From: Ministeria vibrans ATCC 50519
Lineage: Eukaryota; Opisthokonta; Filasterea
Direction of reading: 5' to 3'
NCBI GenBank assembly: GCA_943704425.1
Contig: CALSCP010001307.1
Location: 9,169-53,537 of the forward strand
DNA length: 44,369 nucleotides
The position numbers and the translations under genes were made by a program. The notes beneath the pieces are model-generated. The model was not told where the DNA came from. It made no database searches and was given only the letters and a program-made list of their open reading frames with translations. Below, in pieces: positions 12,901 to 24,600 of the stretch. Position 1 is the stretch's first letter. The number at the start of each line of letters is the position of its first letter.

Positions 12901-14801
12901 CAATAGTCCAATCTCACGCTGGAGCTCTTCAAGTTGCGCCTCAGCACGACCTTGTTCTCCTCGAGCCTGTTCCACTGCGAGTTCATCGGCCTCGTGCGCC
13001 GCTCGCAACTCCTTCAACTCTTCCTCTAGTTCCCGCGACCCTTGCTCAATGGTCGCCAGTCGTTCGGTCACCTGCCGCCACTGCTCGTTGCGCTCCATCA
13101 GTGTCTGCTCGAGTTCCTCGCGCACCCGCTCACCTTCTTCACACGCGTCCTTCAGACGCGCCACCTCACCCTCAAGCTTATCAATGCGCCCCGTGTCCAC
13201 CACCACTGCTGGTTCAGGCAGCGGGCACACGTGTGCGCGCAATGACGCCAACTCATGCTCACACTCCTCGAGACGCAACGCGTTCGCCGCCAACTGTTCT
13301 TCCGCCAAGAGCTTCGCCTCCTCCAGCTCACTCACGCGACTCGCCAATTCCGCGGCCTCCTGGGCCAGCTCGCGCCGCAACTCGGCCTGTCGTGCATGCA
13401 CATCGGAGCGATCAAGACCCGTCGCATCGTGCGAGAACTCGTCAATGTGTCGCATCGCCCGCTCGCGCTTGCGACGCGTCGACTCACTTGCTTGTGCTGC
13501 CAATCGCGAATAGTAGTTGTTGCCACCGGCACCCCCCATGGACGAAGATGGAGGTGAGCCCAAAGAGTCGCCCTCAGTCATCAACGCGACCTCTTGCAGC
13601 TCGGCAAAAAGACTCTTGGGCGTGGCGGCGGCACGCGGCGTCGACGCGGCCCTTGGTGATGCAGCAGTAGGGGCATCAGTGCTCTCGTCGTGCGCTCGAC
13701 TCACGTGAACCTCTTCGCGCAGACTGGTATTCTCATCGCGGACCGTGTCCAGTTCGCTGCGCATCGCATCGAGCACTCGCTGTTGGTGTGCCGTGTCGGC
13801 ACTCAGCTGGTGGTTTTGCGTCGACAGATCGAGCACAACGCTTGCGAGCTGATCCCGATCGTCTTGCACTGTGCTGAGTGTTTGGAGTTCCTGGCGCAGT
13901 GCGCGACCCTCCGCCTCAAGTTCACGCACACGTGCCAGGGCTCGCTCCGATGCGGCGCGCACGTCCTGAACGTCGTCGAGTTGCATGCGCAGCTCCATCA
14001 ACTCGGCCTGCGCTCGTTCGGCGCCCGTCTTCATTTGGTCGCGTTCACGTCGCGCCCGATGCAACGACTGTGTAGTCTTCTCGTGTGCAGACTGTTCGCT
14101 GGCGAGAAGACGCCGTGCCAAGGCGAGGTCGTCGCGAAGACGACGCCCTTCGTCGCGAGCGCGTTGCGACGCCGTCACCACACGACGCATCTCCTCCAGC
14201 TCGTCCATCAGCTGCTGCTGCGCCTGCTCGCTCTCCTGAAGCTGTGCCTCAAGTCGTCGCTCGCGTGCTGCCGATCGTTCGCGCTCCACACGGCGCGGCG
14301 TTGCCACTGTGTCGCCCGAATAGTGTGAACTGCGCGTCGGCGACACAACGCCACGAATCGTACTGGGCGAACCTAGAGACGCATCGCTCCTGCTCGATCC
14401 TGTGCGTTTGTCCGGCGTGCTCTGCTGCGTCCTGTCGACAGTCTCGATGCCCCAGCGGCCTCCGCGGAGTCCTTTTTTAGGGGTAAAAAAAAAAAAAAAA
14501 ACATTATATTTTTGAAAAACACTTTTCAAAAACACAACAGAAACACTCAAAGCGTACCGTGTGCTTCAAGCCATGCGCGCATACCCACGTGAAAATCGTC
14601 CCATTCGACCATACCGTACTCGTCGGCGGGCAAGAGACGCTCTAGCGCTCCCAAATCGGCCGCTTCCTGCACGCTCGACAAATACTCAAAGACAGTCGCT
14701 TTCAAAACGGCCGTTGCAGCACCCACAAGCCCCTCGCCGCCCCCTTCCTTCTCCGCACACAGCATAAATAGCCGACGGATCGTCATGTCGAGGTCGTCCA
14801 T
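9989..14801 (-). CDS. EF-hand-like, long coiled-coil protein with C-terminal membrane segments
   Basis: Exons: first safe coding from 14801 (MDDLDMTIRR) to 14558, then 14471-11277 (with the N gap), 11207-11083, 11007-10847, 10725-10547 and 10475-9989. An earlier 5' exon is possible because an acceptor precedes 14826. The N-terminal 80 residues resemble the single EF-hand-like module of KASH5/LRMP proteins (VFEYLSSVQE... VEWDDFHVGMRAWLEAHG). More than 1000 residues of heptad-rich coiled coil follow, with tandem 121-residue repeats. After a helical segment (RDFSYYDGFRDALAVRT) come two hydrophobic stretches (LLRVAAVCLVMHLV and WLLVVAAVLFVWYLLMRFV) near the C-terminus. A tethering or nuclear-envelope/Golgi adaptor role is inferred from architecture only. 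The end lacks the PPPX of canonical KASH peptides. With the duplicated gap flank merged the model gives about 1393 residues. Confidence 0.75.
11661..11775 (-). repeat. 115-bp block duplicated on both sides of the N gap (left copy)
   Basis: Bases 11661-11775 are identical to 11870-11984. Both carry the variant AACACTTGCTTC (Gln-Val in the protein), whereas the other tandem copies have AACAATTGCTTC. This shows it is the same copy read twice rather than two repeat units. Confidence 0.9.
11776..11869. other. Assembly gap (94 N)
   Basis: Run of N inside the coding repeats of the coiled-coil gene. Flanks overlap by 115 identical bases, and the reading frame is shifted across the gap as written. 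See findings. Confidence 0.97.
11870..12899 (-). repeat. Tandem 363-bp (121-residue) coding repeats
   Basis: At least three units with landmark GGACACGTGTGTGCG near 12158, 12521 and 12884 (spacing 363). Each encodes HTCPPAEDTEAVAKMQEEL ... KKLLEERLDDLQRELDA. The two units nearer the gap are almost identical at DNA level, pointing to recent duplication. More diverged relatives (RAHVCPLPEP) lie further toward the N-terminus. Confidence 0.92.
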
Positions 14802-15070
14802 GCTGAACAAGCGGACGTCGCGCGACCTGTCAAAATAATAATAATAATTATTATGAATATTTGACAGTTGGATTTCAATTTTGGAATGAGGAATTCTCCA
14901 TGTCCGCTTTACGCTTTGACAGGTGCCTCTCTTATTCCTCACTAGTCACTAATGTCAAACTCCTGTCACTCCATCGAGTGTTGATCGTGTCATCGCCACA
15001 ATTCAGCATTTTGAGTGGCGGATTGAAATGAATTTAATGAGTTAATGAGTTCACTTCTCTTTCATCACTA
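14802..15070. promoter_or_regulatory. Divergent region between the coiled-coil gene and RAB3GAP2
   Basis: 269 bp between head-to-head starts. It probably contains an untranslated or short coding first exon of the minus-strand gene, because an acceptor TTTTGACAG lies at 14835-14827 (minus). No TATA-like element is convincing. Confidence 0.45.
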
Positions 15071-18000
15071 ATGGCAAACCTCGAGGGCAACTCCTCCCAA
15101 GTAGGAGGTCCTCACCTTCAGCGGCTGGCCACCGTTGACGTGGCAGATCTCGTTGGCCGTAAGTTGTTTCTGTGTTTTTTCTGTCCGCTCTCATTCGACC
15201 CTGCACTTTTCTTTTCAATGTAGCGGACAGCCTTGAGGCTAGCGGCGCGGGCGACGACATGTGGTGGCTCAACGAGGCGCTTCTGTCCCTGACTCACGAC
15301 GCGCAACGACTGCTGGTTGCCACAAACGACCAGTTTCTGCTGTTGAGTCCGGACGACTCAGTCACGACCCAAACTGTCTTTCGCGTAACTCTCCGGCATA
15401 TCAAGCGTATTCATCCTGCTCACACACACACACACACACGCCCCATTTGATCTCTCCTTGCCAACACACAGGTGGCGTGCGGCTCAGACGACGCCGACGC
15501 CTTTGGCTCAGTCACCAGTGCGCGAGTCGTAGCGACAGCGCAACCACACGACGTCTCGTCGCCCAAGACCCTCTACATCCTCATTCTCGGCTATGCCAAT
15601 GGTTGGCTCCGAATCCTTGACGACCATGCAAAGGTAAAGTATAAACCAAACCATATATTAAAATTAATATTATACTATCTTGTTTTGCTCACAGCCGTTT
15701 ATGGCACAACAACTGTTTCCCGAGTCGGACCAAGTCGCACAGGTGCGTGTCAGTGGTGCTGGCGACATTGTGGTACTTAGCAGTGACGGCAAGACAGTGG
15801 CTATTGTGGACGCGACCGCAGTGCACGAAACGGCGCTCGAGCGTCACACTGCCTACGGGGGTCAACCGTGTCTCATTGCGCACCGCAAATGGGCACTGGA
15901 TCGCCACAAGTACGTCAGCGATGTGTGCATGCGCGTCACCCATGATATGACCACGAGCTCCTTTGAGGAGCTTGTCTACCGCGGTGGTGGACTCCACTCG
16001 CACGCAGCGAGCATTGTGGCAGTGGGCGAACAGCCGTGTGTCGCCGTATACGGCACAGACCGACGCAAACGCGACGGGGCCGTTGCGAGCGTCGGTGAAC
16101 TTGCCAAGTCGGTTGCAAAGACGCTTACGAGCTCGGTGTTCAGCTGGCTGTCGGGTCCCGCGGCAACTGCGGCTGCAGCAGTGGCTGCGGGTGGAGGCGA
16201 CGCAGACGCCGCCACGGAACTCATGGCGGGAGACGCTGTCGAGCTGCAGGCACCCGATCGTGTAGCGGCCTCTGTGCGGTTCCGTGATGCCCGCCGACAT
16301 GTGATGGGTGTGTGGGCGTCGCCGTGTGGGGAGTATGCGGCGACAAGTGACTCATTGGGTCGCGTGACGCTACTTGAAATGCGCACGCTGACTGTCTTGC
16401 GAGTGTGGAAAGGATATCGCGACGCCGAGTGCGGCTGGGTAACGGCACACGACCAGCAGCCGGGTGGCGTACGTCGCTCTGTCGACTACCTTATCATCTT
16501 TGCAGTGCGTCGGGGTCTTCTTGAGGCATGGCATGCACACACGCGTGTCCGTGTGTGGGCACGTGACGTCGGCAAACAGGCCCGTTTGCTCTCGTGCGAC
16601 TCGCTCCTGCTCGGCGAACACGGCGCCCACTGCTATCTGTTGCAGGCAGACAGTTGCACTCTTTCACGCATCGTCGTTCCGTACCACTGCGCCTCACAGG
16701 CTGGCGGTGCCACGGCCCGTGATAATCATTTGCTTGCCACAGCACGCTCGCTCATCAACGACGTCGCGGACCCCGCCATGCTCACGGCCGTCACGGCTGA
16801 ACTCTCCTCGTCAACGTCGCTGCGTCGTCTTGCCTCCATGTGCATCGTAGCCAACCTCACCGCACCCGCACTTGCTCTCGTTCTCACAGCAGTCCGCGAC
16901 CGTCTCGCCGCCCTTGACCCTGTCGCCCACGCCACTGACATCCAAGTGGTCGACGACCGTCGTGCGCTTCTTCAAGTCTACATCTCGGTTGCCGACTTCT
17001 TTCCCTCCTCGTTTTCCGCTCCTTCTACGCCCACCTCGCAGCCGCCCAACCCACGTCCCATTATCGCGTCGCTGCTCCTTCCCTCTCATGCGGATAATAG
17101 TGAGAGTGAGAGCGCACCTCCTGGCGACGACGAGACAATTGGCTCGTCGTACGCCACTCTTATTGAGCGCGCCCTCTCACGCCCTCCCCTTCCTTCTTCC
17201 CCCTCCTCCTTTCCTTCTGCACCTCACTCGATTGTCACTGACCTCTCTGCAGCTTCATTCCTTGAGTGTTTTCCCGCACGTTCACCGGGTTCACTTCAAA
17301 TCACACTTGCCGACGCGCAACTGAGTCGTCTTGCGCGTTTCCTCTTTGGTGCCACACTTCTCGACCTTTGCCCCGTGTCGCAAATGGCCCGCACTCTTCG
17401 CTCACTTTCACTCTCGCCCAATGCTGTCGCGCGTCTCGTAGGCGCCTTTTTCTTTGACACGCCCCTTCAAGAGCTCTTCCGCTCAGTCGAGCACTGGAAA
17501 CGACTCACCTTTGAGTACCCAGAGCTGCTTGACAACGAGACGGTGCGCGAACAACTCGGTCTTGTCTGTGCGTCCACCACCCATCTGACATCGGCTCTGC
17601 TCCTCTTGATACTCACTCGGTCTGCGAGTGCCAACGCAACAGCCGCATCAAATGTGGCCATGAGACAAACGTGTGATCGAGTCGCGTCGGCGCTTGCTCT
17701 GGATCTTCTGACGACTACTTCGACTAGTAGTGGCGCAGTGCTGACGGTTGAGCAGCTGATGCGCACGCCGGGACGAGCAGCGGGAGCTCTTGCGCGTCGT
17801 ACGCTGCGCACTCGCAATGAAGACGATGCGACCACCAAGGCACTTCTTGAGCGTCACTGGCCCATCCACAGCGCACCGCCTCTCGTTGCGGCACTCTGTG
17901 CTCGCGGTCTTGTGCGTCGGTGGGCCGAACGACCCGCCGAGCGCATGGAAATCCTTGAAATGGCCATTCCATATTTGCGAGCGTGTCGTGATGCCAAGGC

Positions 18001-19300
18001 AGTGGCATTGTGTGCGCGTGTCTCGGTGCGACTGTGGCACGTTCACCTGAGACCCATTGTGAGCTCGGTGTTGCGAGCCATGGCGAAAACATCACGTGTG
18101 CTGCGCGACCGTCAGTGTGTGCGCGTCTGTGGTCTCACCCTGCCTCTTGTACAGCGCCTTCTCGCTGCCGCTGTGTTTGTGCTGCGCTTCGGCCATGCAC
18201 TGCCGCGACAGTATGACGGCGACGCCTGGTACACCTACGGCCTGCCCACTCGCCTGTGGCAGACTACCTGGTCGAGCAGTCTTGCCGACAGCAACGACAT
18301 GCTGCTGGCCAAAGCTCTGCTCGACGTGGAGCGCACGCGTGGCCGTGCGTCACTCCATGGCCAGGCGGCCGTTGAGTGGCAGCTCACCATCTGTCTCACT
18401 GCCTGGCTTGCTTTTGCTGTGTCGCTCGAGCACGCTCCCCTTGTGAAACTTGTGGGGCGGCACGTTGACGACGTGCTCGACAGCAACGTTGACGTGCTCC
18501 TTGACGAACCAGTGCGTGTTGCCGTTGCTGGGCAGAGCACGAGCTGTCCCACTCGCCGTGCATGGATGGAGCTCCTTGAACGGGCTACGGGTGTTGCCGT
18601 GTTTCTTTGCAGTGTCAAGCATAATCGTCTTCCTCGCTCATTTGCCACGCTATGCGGTTCACCACCCACCGAACAGCAATCTTCTCGTCGTCGTCGCTTC
18701 CCCTCACTTGGCAGTGACGACGCAGCCGACGCTGCTTTCGACGTATGCTTCTGGCTTAATCTCCACTTGTCTCTGCCAACACGCCCGCTTGTTGCAAGTG
18801 CTGTCACCATGGCCGTGGTACGCGCACACGACGCTGAGGCAGACGAGGTGATTGCCAAGGCAACGCAACGGAGCAGTGAGGTTGTCGAATTGGAATCGAG
18901 TTGTGAAGATGACGACGGAATTGACAAAACACAGCTTGGTAATGCACTGCTCTGTGTAACCGCCCGTCGAGTGGCTCAGCTGCTCGACTCGGCTGCCAGC
19001 CAAAGCGCATATGCCCGTCGTGTGTCGCTCCTCCCCGTGCCCCTTTACGACTGGATCACACACACCGCAGAGCAAGTCAACGAACAACCACAGCAACAGC
19101 AGCCTCAACCGCCCTCCGACACACAGCATTGGCAACGGCTCCCTCCTGAGTACGCTCCCCTCAGCGACATTCCCTCCAGCGATGCCGTTGCCACAGCCGC
19201 AGCCGCGTCGCTTGCCACCACCACCCTCGAGCTCATCCCAACCAATGATCGCGCAAAGGCACTCGCGTCCATTCTTCAGGACTTTCGTTCTGTACAATAA
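15071..19300 (+). CDS. RAB3GAP2: Rab3 GTPase-activating protein non-catalytic subunit (RAB3GAP2)
   Basis: Partner of RAB3GAP1 in the complex that acts as GAP for Rab3 and GEF for Rab18 at the ER, affecting lipid droplets, autophagy and exocytosis. Exons 15071-15158, 15224-15384, 15472-15633 and 15695-19300 give 1338 residues, close to the animal length of about 1390. The N-terminal beta-propeller shows LYILILGYANGWLRI, DIVVLSSDGKTVAIVD and the characteristic DARRHVMGVWASPCGEYAA followed by LGRVTLLEMRTLTVLRVWKG plus YRDAECGWV. The C-terminal helical half ends in DRAKALASILQDF. The last exon is unusually long (3.6 kb) and GC-richer than neighbours. Low-complexity inserts (Ser/Pro near 17000-17250, Gln near 19087) punctuate it. 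The catalytic subunit is not in this window. Confidence 0.92.
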
Positions 19301-19627
19301 CAAAATAAATAATAAAATTAATAAGAATAATAATACGAATAATAATAATAATTACTCCCTTTCGAGGGCCCTCGTGCGCATTGAGCTTGAGGGGCGCGGC
19401 AATGGCGCACTAGGGACTGCTGTGTACAGGGTGTACCTGTGCCTCGGTACATTCTTTATGGGTGTATCAGTGGGTCTATGGGCTTCTTTCGGGACATTCT
19501 CGTCTTGAAGTCTACGGCGGAAGTATTGCGCTGCTCTTTGTTTTGTATATTGTCTTGTTTTGACATTGAGTACAGCTCTTGATTCTCTATTAATTATTAA
19601 TTTCTTATTTATAATAATTATTTTATT
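19301..19627. other. Convergent intergenic region with dispersed repeat copy
   Basis: 327 bp between the stops of RAB3GAP2 (+) and the kinase gene (-). AT-rich triplets (19301-19350) are followed by a GC-richer block (19351-19510) with no convincing ORF, then the short dispersed repeat copy. Confidence 0.6.
19542..19597 (+). repeat. Dispersed repeat, short copy
   Basis: Reads TCTTGTTTTGACATTGAG directly joined to TACAGCTCTTGATTCTCTATT. It is colinear with 9529-9640 but lacks about 40 internal bases. Confidence 0.7.
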
Positions 19628-19753
19628 TTACACGACCGTCTCGGGCTCCGACACGTCAGAGTCTGACTCTGTGTTAACTGCAACTGCTTTCAAGTCCGCA
19701 TCAGGCACTCCAAGGAGCTTGAGTGGGACAATACAATAATACGAAGAATTTAA

Positions 19754-19831
<78 letters not shown>

Positions 19832-21553
19832 TAATAAAATTATAATTATAATCATAATAATGAGAGAGACAATCATTATTATTGGTTATGTTATTGCACG
19901 TGTAAGTTTACCACTTGAACAACTTCAAGTCGATCGCGGTGACTTGATGTGAGTGACGACAATCGAACGTTGTCTGAGAATGGAGGGTTGATCATCTCTT
20001 CGGCTCGCGCGGAGGGGGAAGGGGCAGGAGAGCCAGTGCGAGGAGAGAGCGGCAGAGACCCCTGAGGAGAAGTGCTGTTGTCCCGGGTGAGAGTGCGACG
20101 AGAAGAGAAGGAGGAGGAGGAGCGAAGGCGAGGGAGATCGTCGCGGGAGAGCGTCGAGGTGACGGGCGGTGAGAGTAAATCGTCGCTTGATGACTGTCCT
20201 TGTTGTTGATGATCATAATGCAGCTCATTAAGTTGTGAAGCAAGGGTGTGTGGTGAGCGCGAGGCGGGCGAGCAAGGGGGAGGAGAAGGAGAGAGCGAGG
20301 GAACAGAGCCTTGTGAAAGAAAAGTGACGCGCGTCACTCGTTTGCCCTGTCAAAAAAAGAGGAAATGTGATAGGGAAAGAGGCAGAGAAAGATAATGAGA
20401 GAGAGAAAAAGAAAGAAAGAGAAAGAGCAAAAGAAAGTGTAAGAGAACGTGAGAAAGAAACGGTGATACAGAGAAAAAAGGGAGAAAGACACAAAGTGAG
20501 AGAAAGAGATAGAGAGTTTGTGCGTGTAGTGGGATTGTTGTGTCACCTCTGCGTCAAGAAACGGAGAAATTCGTTCGAAAGTGGGTCGTTCTGAGACAGA
20601 CCGGTTGAGGCAGGCGCGCAAAAGAGACGAGTAGGGCTCGGCAAGGTGGTCAGGAACTTCGACGGGTTGTTCTATGTGAGAAAAGGGAGAGGGTTTAGAG
20701 AGAGGGGAGGGAAAAGGGAAGTGACGGACCAAGAAGGCGAAAAAGATGAAGAGGGTCAGTGATTCTGGCGGTGGGGATAAAGCGAGTGCGTAGGAGAGTC
20801 TCCCAGGCAACGACGCCAAAGCTGTAGACGTCTGACGCAGTGGTGACGATGGCAGAGTGTGTCGCAGTAGAAGTAGCAGTAGTAGGAGGAGTGGCGGGGG
20901 TGGTAGTAGAAGGAGGAGCAGCACTTGCAGTAGTAGAAGAAGTAGTAGTAGCAGCAGTTGTAGTGGTGAGGGGAGTGAGAGGCAGGGGGGGGGTAAGGGA
21001 TTCTGATGGGGAGAGTGGTGAGAGAGGCGAGTCTGCCGAGGGAGTGCCTAGACCGGAGAAGATGAGTTCGGGAGCGGTGGAGGCGAGGAAGGAGAAGGTG
21101 TCGGATTCGCTGTGGCGCAGATGGTGTGAGTTACGGCGCACAAGACGACGGGGGTGGTTCTCGCGAAGTGCAGAGGAGCCAGAGGTGTGGCGGGGACGTT
21201 TGCCTGTTGAAGCGTGGGCTAAGGGATGGATTGTCGGTGAAGAATGGTTAAACTGACGAGTCGCTATGAGAGGGTGAGGGATGGTGACGGAGGAAGGGAG
21301 AGGGGAGGCAGAGGATGGAGAGTGGAAGGCAGTTGGGGTGGAGGGCGGTGCAGACGCAAATGCCCGCGTGCTGCTCAGCAGATTGCCAATGCGTGCTGTG
21401 TAGTCTGACGCCACCTATTTTCATATTTATCAAGAGAGAGCGCGAGAAGGAGATGAAAGGGAAGAAGAAAGAAACAAAGTGATAGAGAGAGAAGAAAAAC
21501 ACAAAGAAAAAAAGTGATAGATATTGTGTGTCAGTCCGTTGTTAAATTAATAC

Positions 21554-21616
<63 letters not shown>

Positions 21617-24600
21617 TATATTTAGGGGTACCAGACACGAACGCACTGAGAGCTGATGGTGAATCACTGGCGGCTTCAAGGAATGAAGATAGTTCATTCC
21701 TCTGTAAGCCATACACAGTCGAACAAAAAGATAGAAAGAGAGACAGAGAGAGAGAGAGAGAAAGACGGGAGAAAGAAACAAATTGATGATAAAGAGAGTA
21801 AGGTAAGACTTGAAGTGGATATATTATGTGTATACCGAGCAATGTCTGAAATAATTGAGTGCCGTGTTTGAAATATGAGTCGTTCTTCCGATTCAAACAG
21901 GACCTAACATAGGATGTTAATGTAATAATAGATTCATTTTTTCTCTATCTCCCTTTTTCTCTTTTTCTTTCTCCTCTCACTCTTTCGTTTTTCTTACGTG
22001 TTCTAATGTTCCGCGCTCAGCAAAGGCAGACACTATTAGAATGTCAGAAGGAGTCGAACACACTCCGTAAAACTCATTGAGATTTGGATGATTGATGGTC
22101 CTGAAAAAAGAAAAAAGCATACAGGAATTAGGAATTAAGTTTCGCGTTTCGTTCAGCATTGTCTGGTGGTTACATTCTGAGAGCTATTTCAGACTTCAAT
22201 TTGACCCAAAAGGAGTTTGAAAGTCGCGAGAGATTCTCCGAGAGGACAATTCTCTTGACAACGACTCTGTGGGTGCCCCTTAGAATACCCTCTGAGAGCA
22301 CAAAGGGCTTTGATTTAGACTTGGAATGAAGCTGATTCAGATTGCTGTTCAAATCACTGTTTGCAGCGTTATTCAAATCCGGTTGAGCACTCTCTACCAT
22401 GATCAGCTCGTGAGATTGGATTTTCCATTGGCCCACCATTGAGTGCTTTTTCTTTTCGCCCTTGAGTGGCACAGCCCCATGACTGTTGTTGTGGCTGTTC
22501 TTCATCAGGCTCTGATTGCGCAGCTCAGTCATCCCAACTGTCTCGCGATGGTGGATCTGCCACACTCCAAACGACAAATCCTGTCGCTCAACCTAAGTTC
22601 GTCGGTGAGTCAGTATTATTTTCAGTCTCTGTGTCCGTATTTTGACCCATCAACTGATTCAATTCAGTGCAGGCGTTTCTTTTTCTTTCTATTCTTGTCG
22701 CAGATTCATTTCTTACTCGTGCACACACCAAATTGTGCTTCTCCGATACTGTGTTACGATCAATATTATTCCAGAATTCGTTGCACGTCAAAATTTGTCC
22801 CGCTTAAAAAACCAAAAACAAAAAAAAATAGACAGAGAGAGACGTAAGTTTAAGTTCCCCATTCTTTTGAAATGGTTTTCGATTTATACGTTGAGCGATC
22901 GCAATGAGTTGCAAGACAATGGGGGTCGCATCGCCTGAATATTCTACTTGTCGGGTTTCAATGTCCAAAGAGCGTTTCATCCTACAAGAAAGTCATGAAT
23001 AAAATATTGGGGGTAGGGACTGAGCGCGAGTTGGGCTTAGGATTCGGGATAAGATTTTTTGTGTTTCTCTCAATCTCTCTTTCTTTTGCTGTGTACATTC
23101 CGCTGTGAATCGCAATTTTGATCTCGTCCCGTTCTGACTCGCTCCCAGAGTCCATTTCAGACTCATTCTGGTCAGCTGCAGCTGACGCAGATGAGCTGTC
23201 ATTGTCCAAAATGTTCAGTGAAGCAGCTAGTTCGCCCGAATAACTTTTCAGTTGCAACTGAGCACTGAATAGTAATCCGCTCTCAGAATCGCCAAAAATA
23301 AGCCCTAAACAAGATTGGGTTCACTTTGTGATTACTTCGCTCGTTGTCTTACAGATTCGGTCTGTTGAGTTTGAGACTTCAAACCCGCCAAAATCCGCAG
23401 TGAGTAACTCAATGGCCGAAAAGATCTCGCGATTGCTCTAAATGATTACAATTCATTTTTTGTCAGGGTATCAGAGAAAATAATAATAACTTACTTTCAT
23501 GTCAAAATCAGGTAAAGCAACGCAAACAAGGCACATTTCACTCTGATCTGTTCCCCTCTCCTCCAAAATAAGCTCAATGCCCTATCGAGTAAAAAGACAG
23601 CAAAAGAGCGGGAAAAGTTGTAGTAAGGTGATAATTTTATGACTGACAATCATCATTATTAAATAAGTATTATCATAATTATAAAAATAACAATAACAAG
23701 AAAATATAATAATAATAATTATAATTATTAATAATTCTACGCTAGTGGTAGAGAATAAACATAAACGTGCTGCCGTTAGGGTTAGGGTTAGGGTTAGGGT
23801 TAGGGTTAGGGTTAGGGTTTACGCTTGGCATTGATGTCCGTGTTAGGGTTAGTGTCGTACATTGAGATGCGCTGCGTTTCGTGGGATGTTCGCCTGAGTA
23901 ACAGTGAGCGTTGAAGATGACGAGCGAAAGTGCTCTTGGATACTCTCCAGTCTCGGTCCCTGCCAGTATAACGTCATTAATATAATTATTATAACAAACT
24001 CTTAATAATAACAATGATAATAATAATAATATAACAATAATAAAATGGAATGGTTACGAGTTGATCAAACTCCAACCGATTAGTCGGATCTGAACTCCAC
24101 TGACGTTCCATAAGCTCAGCCAATTCCTAAGCACTCATTCAAGTTACTCACTATACTAGTAGTTTCTCTGGTTCATTTCTCTGTACCGGATATGTTTCAG
24201 TGGGAATTGTCGGTCGCAAATTCTGTCGCAATACTCTATAAACACACCCACACACAATAATTGGTGTCAATAAATCGCTTATTCGCCTGTTTCATTCGCG
24301 AATGTGTCTGACCGATAAGCGACTGAAAGTGGATTTTGATTTCGGTACAGCTCTGTGCGCGTCACAATTTCCCACATCACAATTCCAAACGCATAAGCAT
24401 CTAATATCATTAATAATAATACAATCAATAATAAAATTATGATAATAATAATACAATCAATAATAAAATTATGAATAACCATTATTGTGCAATGTCCGAC
24501 CTGTTTTTGTAGTGTGCGGTTCACTTCTCATAATTTCCGGTGCGTTCCAAAAAAGAGACCCAATAACATTGGGAGCGGAACTGGACAGTCCTAACCCACT

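Noticed and set aside
22588-22791. Reading through the donor at 22716 as coding (ESATRIERKRN...)
   Set aside because: A canonical GTAAGA donor and a downstream TTAG acceptor join conserved cyclase-end and linker sequence in frame.
23776-23817. Telomeric repeat as evidence for a chromosome end
   Set aside because: Exons of the same protein flank it on both sides in correct phase, so it is interstitial.
24058-24187. Donor GTATAG near 24155 for the kinase exon ending TIPTETYP
   Set aside because: It would leave an intron of about 30 nt. The GTACAG donor after 24187 gives a typical length and keeps frame.
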